Part shown: one piece after another, positions 29,730 to 33,807 of the stretch | Numbering within the stretch: position 1 is the stretch's first letter | Layout: the number at the start of each line of letters is the position of its first letter | Assembly: GCA_002307175.1 (NCBI GenBank) | Contig: DBTS01000021.1 | Location: 10,523 to 44,329 of the forward strand | Source of the DNA: Rhodocyclaceae bacterium UBA1310 | GTDB lineage: Bacteria; Pseudomonadota; Gammaproteobacteria; Burkholderiales; Rhodocyclaceae | Reading direction: 5' to 3' | DNA length: 33,807 nt | Translations under genes and position numbers: made by a program | Notes under the pieces: generated by a model | The model's input: the letters and a program-made list of their open reading frames with translations, nothing else | Told to the model about the DNA's origin: nothing | Database searches by the model: none

Positions 29730-30407
29730 TTACTCCTGCTCCAGCAGGGCGTAGCCATTGCCCCTGTTGTGCAGGATCTGGCAGTTGGCGTGTACCGAGC
29801 GCAATTTTCGGCGCAGGCGGCTCAGGGTGACGTTGAGCGTATTTAGCGAGAGGGTGCGGCCATAGCCCCAGGCTACCTGTTCGAGTTTGTTGCGCATCAC
29901 CGTGTGCCCGTCGGCCTGGATCAGGCAGCGCAGGATATCGATTTCGGTTTGCGAGAGGGAAACATCCAGGCGCTCGTGCCGGAGCAGCAGTGCCTCGCAA
30001 TCAACCTGCAGCCCGCCCGGTGCCGAAACAGTGTTGGGCGTGATCGGGGCACGCCGCAGCAGTGCGCGGATGCGCGCAGAGAACTCCTCCACCGCAAAGG
30101 GGCTGACCAGATAGTCGTCGGCACCGAGTGCGAGACCTTCCAGGCGCTCGTGCAGCAGGTCGCACCCCGACACCAGCAATGAGGGGATGCGCTGGAAACC
30201 GGTTTGCCCCTCCTGCAACAGAACCAGTCCGTTGCCATCCGGGAGTTCGCGCCGGATGACGCGCAACGCATACCGGCGGGATTTCAGGGCAAGGCTTGCC
30301 GAGGCGATATCCGCGAAAATGTCGATCTGGATAGCGTTTCCGGCAATGGCTTGTTCCAGGGAAGTGGCGAATGCCAGATCCGGTTCCACAAGGATGATGT
30401 ATGTCAT
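29730..30407 (-). CDS. OmpR-family response regulator with degenerate receiver
   Basis: 225 residues. The C-terminal winged helix is typical of OmpR/PhoB (LSQTEIDILRCLIQADGHTV near 150-169, and LNTLNVTLSRLRRKL near 188-202). The receiver domain keeps its fold pattern but has lost the phosphorylation residues. The expected Asp in the xxDxxLPDG loop is Arg52 (VIRRELPDG), the acidic pair near residue 9 reads VEPD, the switch Thr is Ser80 and the conserved Lys is Ser102 (YLVSPF). It probably acts without phosphorylation. No kinase gene is adjacent. It lies 59 bp after the efflux operon behind a terminator, on the same strand, and may regulate that operon. Confidence 0.85.
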   Translation of the reverse strand: MTYIILVEPDLAFATSLEQAIAGNAIQIDIFADIASASLALKSRRYALRVIRRELPDGNGLVLLQEGQTGFQRIPSLLVSGCDLLHERLEGLALGADDYLVSPFAVEEFSARIRALLRRAPITPNTVSAPGGLQVDCEALLLRHERLDVSLSQTEIDILRCLIQADGHTVMRNKLEQVAWGYGRTLSLNTLNVTLSRLRRKLRSVHANCQILHNRGNGYALLEQE

Positions 30408-30425
30408 GACGAAGCGTTAAAGCCG

Positions 30426-30460
30426 AGCCGCTCCCTGCCATCGAGAGACAGGGAGCGGCT
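30426..30460 (-). terminator. Terminator of the RND efflux operon
   Basis: AGCCGCTCCCTG (30426-30437) is perfectly complementary to CAGGGAGCGGCT (30449-30460). On the minus strand it begins 7 bases after the nodT stop and is followed by CGGCTTTAA. A 12-bp perfect stem with a short T stretch. It lies between the outer-membrane gene and the regulator gene. Confidence 0.7.
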
Positions 30461-30466
30461 ACCGGA

Positions 30467-31891
30467 CTACTCGCGCACACCGCCTCCCAGCACCTTGTAC
30501 AGCGTGATGAGATTGGTTTGCTGGGTAAGTTTGGTGCTGACCAGCGAGAGCTGGGCGGAATAGAGTGAGCGCTGATAGACGAGCATCGACAGGTAGCTGT
30601 CGATACCGTTCTTGTAGCGTAGTTGGGCGAGCTGGTAGCTTTTCTGATAGGCATCGGCCTGCGCCTGCTGTGCCTGCAGTGCTTCTTCCACCGTGCCACG
30701 CTGGGCCAATGCGTTGGCTACTTCGCTGAATGCGGTCTGGATATCCTTTTCGTAGGTGGCAACCTGGATGTCACGCGAGATCTTGGTCTGATCCAGCGTG
30801 GATTGCAGCCGGCCAGCCGTGAAAATCGGCAGGTTGATCTGTGGCGCGAAAGTCCAGGTGCCGTTACCGGCATTGAAGAGTCGGCCCAACTCGGTGCTGG
30901 CGGTGCCGACGTTGGCGGTCAGCGTGATGCTCGGGAAGAACGCCGCGCGGGCGGCACCGATATCGGCGTTGGCCGCTTTCAGGGCGTGTTCGTCGGCACG
31001 CAGATCGGGGCGGCGCAGGAGAATCTCGGAGGAGAGGCCGGTGGGTGCTTCCTGGAGAATCGGTGCGTTATCAAACAGCCCCTGCGGCGGCTTGAGATCC
31101 TCGGGCAGCGGAGCACCAAGGAGTAGCGCGAGGGCATTTTCATCCTGCGCCACGGTGGTGGTGTAGGTGGCGATATCCGCACGCGCAGCTTCCAGGCTGG
31201 CCTGGGCGGAGCTGACGTCGAGCTGCGAATCCACCCGCACTTCGTGGCGCTTGAGGGTGAGGCGCAGGGTGTCCTGCAGGCTGTCCCGCGTGTCTTTGGC
31301 GATCTTCAGGCGCTCCTGGTCTGCGGCGAGGGTGAGATAGCTGCTCACCACCTGCGAGATCAGGCTGATCTGCGCGGCGTCGCGTGTTTCCACCAGTTGC
31401 AGCCAGGCTTCACGCGAGGCGCTCACCTGGTTCTGGATCTTGCCGAAGAAGTCGAGTTCATAGCTGCTGAACCCCAGTGTGGCCGCATAGTTATGGCTGA
31501 TACGGTTGGCTGAATCCCCCACCACATCACGGGCGCCCTTGGCATGTGTGGCTGAACCTGCGGCACTGACGCTGGGGAACATGTCGGCGCGGCTGATGCC
31601 GTAGGCAGCACGGGCTTTTTCGATATTGAGGGCGGAGATGCGCAGATCGCGATTGTTGGCGAGTGCCACTTCTACCAGCTTGCGCAGGCGTTCATCGAGG
31701 ATGAAGTTGCGCCAGCCGGTATCGATAGCAGCCGTCTGGGCTTCGCGGGCGGCGCCTTCATAGGCGCCCTGCGTGGGCCAGGTCTGCGGCACCGGCGCGT
31801 CCGGGCGTTCGTATTTGGGTGTCAGCAGCGAGCCGCAACCGGAGAGGAGGAGGGCTGCAGCAATGGCCGCCGGAAGGATACGTTGCATCAT
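30467..31891 (-). CDS. NodT-type outer-membrane efflux lipoprotein (OprM/CusC-like)
   Basis: 474 residues, usual family length. Signal peptide with lipobox LLLSGC; the lipidated Cys is at 19. Two repeated OEP domains follow, with long coiled-coil helices (DERLRKLVEVALANNRDLRI near 65-85, and LRKLVEVAL-type and SLEAARADIATYTTTVAQDE near 230-250). There is the typical SSEILLRRPDLRADEHALKA near 283-302 and IGAARAAFFPSITLTANVG near 306-324. It forms the trimeric exit duct for the RND pump encoded upstream. Its ATG overlaps the pump stop codon as ATGA, so the two are translationally coupled. Confidence 0.92.
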   Translation of the reverse strand: MMQRILPAAIAAALLLSGCGSLLTPKYERPDAPVPQTWPTQGAYEGAAREAQTAAIDTGWRNFILDERLRKLVEVALANNRDLRISALNIEKARAAYGISRADMFPSVSAAGSATHAKGARDVVGDSANRISHNYAATLGFSSYELDFFGKIQNQVSASREAWLQLVETRDAAQISLISQVVSSYLTLAADQERLKIAKDTRDSLQDTLRLTLKRHEVRVDSQLDVSSAQASLEAARADIATYTTTVAQDENALALLLGAPLPEDLKPPQGLFDNAPILQEAPTGLSSEILLRRPDLRADEHALKAANADIGAARAAFFPSITLTANVGTASTELGRLFNAGNGTWTFAPQINLPIFTAGRLQSTLDQTKISRDIQVATYEKDIQTAFSEVANALAQRGTVEEALQAQQAQADAYQKSYQLAQLRYKNGIDSYLSMLVYQRSLYSAQLSLVSTKLTQQTNLITLYKVLGGGVRE

Positions 31892-33807
31892 TGGTTATTC
31901 CCTTCGCTCACGTTGGCGGAGTCTGTCTGCACGATTGGCGTTTTCTTCGGGAACAGGCCGCGTATCAGAACGAAGAACATGGGAATCAGGAAAATCCCCA
32001 GCAGAGTGGAAGCGATCATGCCGCCCAGCACGCCGGTGCCGATGGCATTCTGTGCACCAGAGCCGGCGCCGTTGGAAACGGCCAGCGGCAGCACCCCCAG
32101 GCCGAAGGCCAGCGAGGTCATGAGGATCGGGCGCAGGCGCATGCGCACTGCCGTCACCGTGGCCTCGATCAGATCATGCCCCTGCTCCTGCAGGGATTTG
32201 GCAAATTCCACGATGAGGATCGCGTTCTTGGTGGCAAGGCCCACGGTGGCGAGCAGCCCCACCTGGAAGTACACGTCGTTGGAGAGCCCGCGCAGCGTGG
32301 TGGCAAGTACCGCACCCAGTACTCCGAGCGGCACCACCAGGATCACCGAGAAAGGTACTGACCAGCTCTCATAAAGGGCTGCCAGGCACAGGAACACCAC
32401 CAGCACCGAGAGGGCATAGAGCATGGGGGCTTGCGAGCCGGCCATGCGTTCCTGATAGGAAAGCCCGGTCCAGGAATAGCCGATGCCGGTGGGCAGCTTG
32501 GCGATCAGTTTTTCCATCTCGTTCATGGCCACACCCGAACTGACGCCGGGCATGGGTGAGCCCTGGATTTCTAGCGAGGAGACGCCGTTGTAGCGTTCCA
32601 GGCGTGGTGAGGCGAAGGTCCAGGAGGCATTCGTGAATGCCGAGAAAGGCACCATGTCGCCGTCGGTGTTCTTCACATACCAGCGATTGACGTCCTTGGG
32701 CTGCATGCGGAAGGGCGCATCGCCCTGCACATAGACCTTCTTGGTACGGCCCTGATCAAGAAAGTCATTCACGTAGCTGCCGCCCCAGGCGGTAGACAGC
32801 GTGCTGTTGACCGCTGAAAGGCTCAGGCCAAAGGCGCCAGCCTTGCGTTTATCCACCGCCAGCTTGTACTGCTGGGTGTCGTCCATGCCATTCGGGCGAA
32901 CGCCAGCCAGTAAGGGGTTTTGCGCGGCCATGCCGAGCAGCATGTTGCGTGCTGCCATGAGCTTTTCGTGGCCCAGGCCACCCTGATCCTGCAACTGCAG
33001 GTCAAAGCCCGAGGCGTTGCCCAGGTCCATGATCGCAGGGGGCGCGAAGGCAAACACCATCGCCTCCTTGATCTGCGAGAAAGCCCCCATGGCGCGGCCG
33101 GCTACGGCCGCCACCTTCTGTTCGGGGCGCTGGCGCTGTGTCCAGTCCTTGAGCTGCACGAACACCATGGCGGTATTCTGGCCATTCCCGGCGAAGCTGA
33201 AGCCCGTGACAGCAAACACGGAATCAACGTTGGCCTTTTCATCTTCGATGAAATGCTTTTCCACCTTCTTGATCACTTCCAGCGTGCTTGCCTGCGTGGA
33301 GCCGGGTGGCAGCATGGCGGAGACGAAGAGGATGCCCTGGTCTTCTTCCGGCAGGAAGGATGTGGGCATGCGCACGAAGAGGAAGCCCATGACCACCACA
33401 ATGCCGAGGTAGACGATGGCGGACCCGCTCTTGCGGTGCAGGATCTGGCTGACGGTATTCTGGTAGCGATCCGCGTTGCGGTCGAAAGTGCGGTTGAACC
33501 AGCCGAAGAAGCCCTTGTTGTGGCGGTCATGTTCCTTGTCCACCGGCTTGAGCAGGGTGGCGCACAGTGCCGGGGTGAGAATCAGGGCCACCAGTACGGA
33601 GAGCGCCATTGAGGAGACGATGGTGATCGAGAACTGGCGATAGATCACCCCCGTAGAGCCACCGAAGAAGGCCATCGGGATGAACACAGCCGAGAGCACC
33701 AGCCCGATGCCCACCAGCGCGCCGGTGATCTGGCTCATTGACTTGCGCGTGGCTTCCTTGGGCGAGAGGCCTTCCTCGCTCATCACGCGCTCCACGTTTT
33801 CCACCAC
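31888..33807 (-). CDS. RND multidrug efflux pump, HAE1/AcrB family (partial, C-terminal 639 residues)
   Basis: The reading frame enters from the right edge at VVENVERVM, just after the DD proton-relay pair of TM4 in this family, so roughly the first 40% is outside the window. Visible parts are the rest of the first membrane half (GALVGIGLVLSAVFIPMAFF, then LSVLVALILTPALCATLL) and the second periplasmic domain (RMPTSFLPEEDQGILFVSAM, AFAPPAIMDLGNASGFDLQL). The last membrane bundle follows (LLATVGLATKNAILIVEFAK, and RLRPILMTSLAFGLGVLPLA). This is the proton-driven inner-membrane subunit of a tripartite exporter. The adaptor gene should lie further to the right. Confidence 0.93.
   Translation of the reverse strand: MVENVERVMSEEGLSPKEATRKSMSQITGALVGIGLVLSAVFIPMAFFGGSTGVIYRQFSITIVSSMALSVLVALILTPALCATLLKPVDKEHDRHNKGFFGWFNRTFDRNADRYQNTVSQILHRKSGSAIVYLGIVVVMGFLFVRMPTSFLPEEDQGILFVSAMLPPGSTQASTLEVIKKVEKHFIEDEKANVDSVFAVTGFSFAGNGQNTAMVFVQLKDWTQRQRPEQKVAAVAGRAMGAFSQIKEAMVFAFAPPAIMDLGNASGFDLQLQDQGGLGHEKLMAARNMLLGMAAQNPLLAGVRPNGMDDTQQYKLAVDKRKAGAFGLSLSAVNSTLSTAWGGSYVNDFLDQGRTKKVYVQGDAPFRMQPKDVNRWYVKNTDGDMVPFSAFTNASWTFASPRLERYNGVSSLEIQGSPMPGVSSGVAMNEMEKLIAKLPTGIGYSWTGLSYQERMAGSQAPMLYALSVLVVFLCLAALYESWSVPFSVILVVPLGVLGAVLATTLRGLSNDVYFQVGLLATVGLATKNAILIVEFAKSLQEQGHDLIEATVTAVRMRLRPILMTSLAFGLGVLPLAVSNGAGSGAQNAIGTGVLGGMIASTLLGIFLIPMFFVLIRGLFPKKTPIVQTDSANVSEGNNQ

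Overview
The window reads as a chromosomal segment of a betaproteobacterium. Genes look GC-rich and intergenic stretches are more AT-rich. The gene set (TRAP transporter, fused aminodeoxychorismate synthase/lyase, NodT-type RND efflux, DUF4124 proteins, YpdAB/YhjX) fits a Rhodocyclales- or Neisseriales-like organism. That placement is inference, because no rRNA or species marker is present. No tRNA, rRNA, CRISPR array, transposase or phage gene was seen.

Layout. 1-3447: a pabB-pabC fusion (minus), one small plus-strand hypothetical and one minus-strand hypothetical. 3448-5594: about 2.1 kb with no convincing gene. It carries a cluster of parS-like half-sites, two diverged copies of a module with DnaA-box-like sequences, a LexA-type box, several hairpins, and a remnant of a macrodomain gene. 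5595-7361: a SIR2-like protein and a macrodomain protein, both expected to deal with NAD/ADP-ribose chemistry. 7597-11371: a YpdA sensor kinase, a YpdB LytTR regulator and a YhjX transporter. A two-turn direct repeat in front of yhjX matches the known YpdB site architecture, so sensor, regulator, operator and target sit together. 11574-17653: a GntR/FadR-type repressor, a dctQMP TRAP transporter and a divergent IlvD/Edd dehydratase, probably for uptake and dehydration of a sugar acid. A FadR-type palindrome lies between the divergent units.

17654-22400: a structured leader and a Ser/Thr/Ala-rich protein, two tandem DUF4124 secreted paralogues, a cold-shock protein with promoter and terminator, and two copies of a non-autonomous repeat element, one with clear terminal inverted repeats. 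22400-27448: a protein ending in a ClpX-type zinc finger, a TerB-like protein, YccA, HPF, NhaR, AzoR, a SnoaL/NTF2-like protein and an AraC regulator whose start lies in a hexanucleotide repeat. 27598-33807: an unusual GAPDH, a GlxA-type regulator, an OmpR-type regulator with a degenerate receiver, and the distal part of an RND efflux operon (pump gene cut by the window end, then a NodT-type outer-membrane lipoprotein).

A second interspersed repeat family occurs at about 28-100, 19206-19345 and 27541-27600, twice right beside the 3' end of a metabolic gene.
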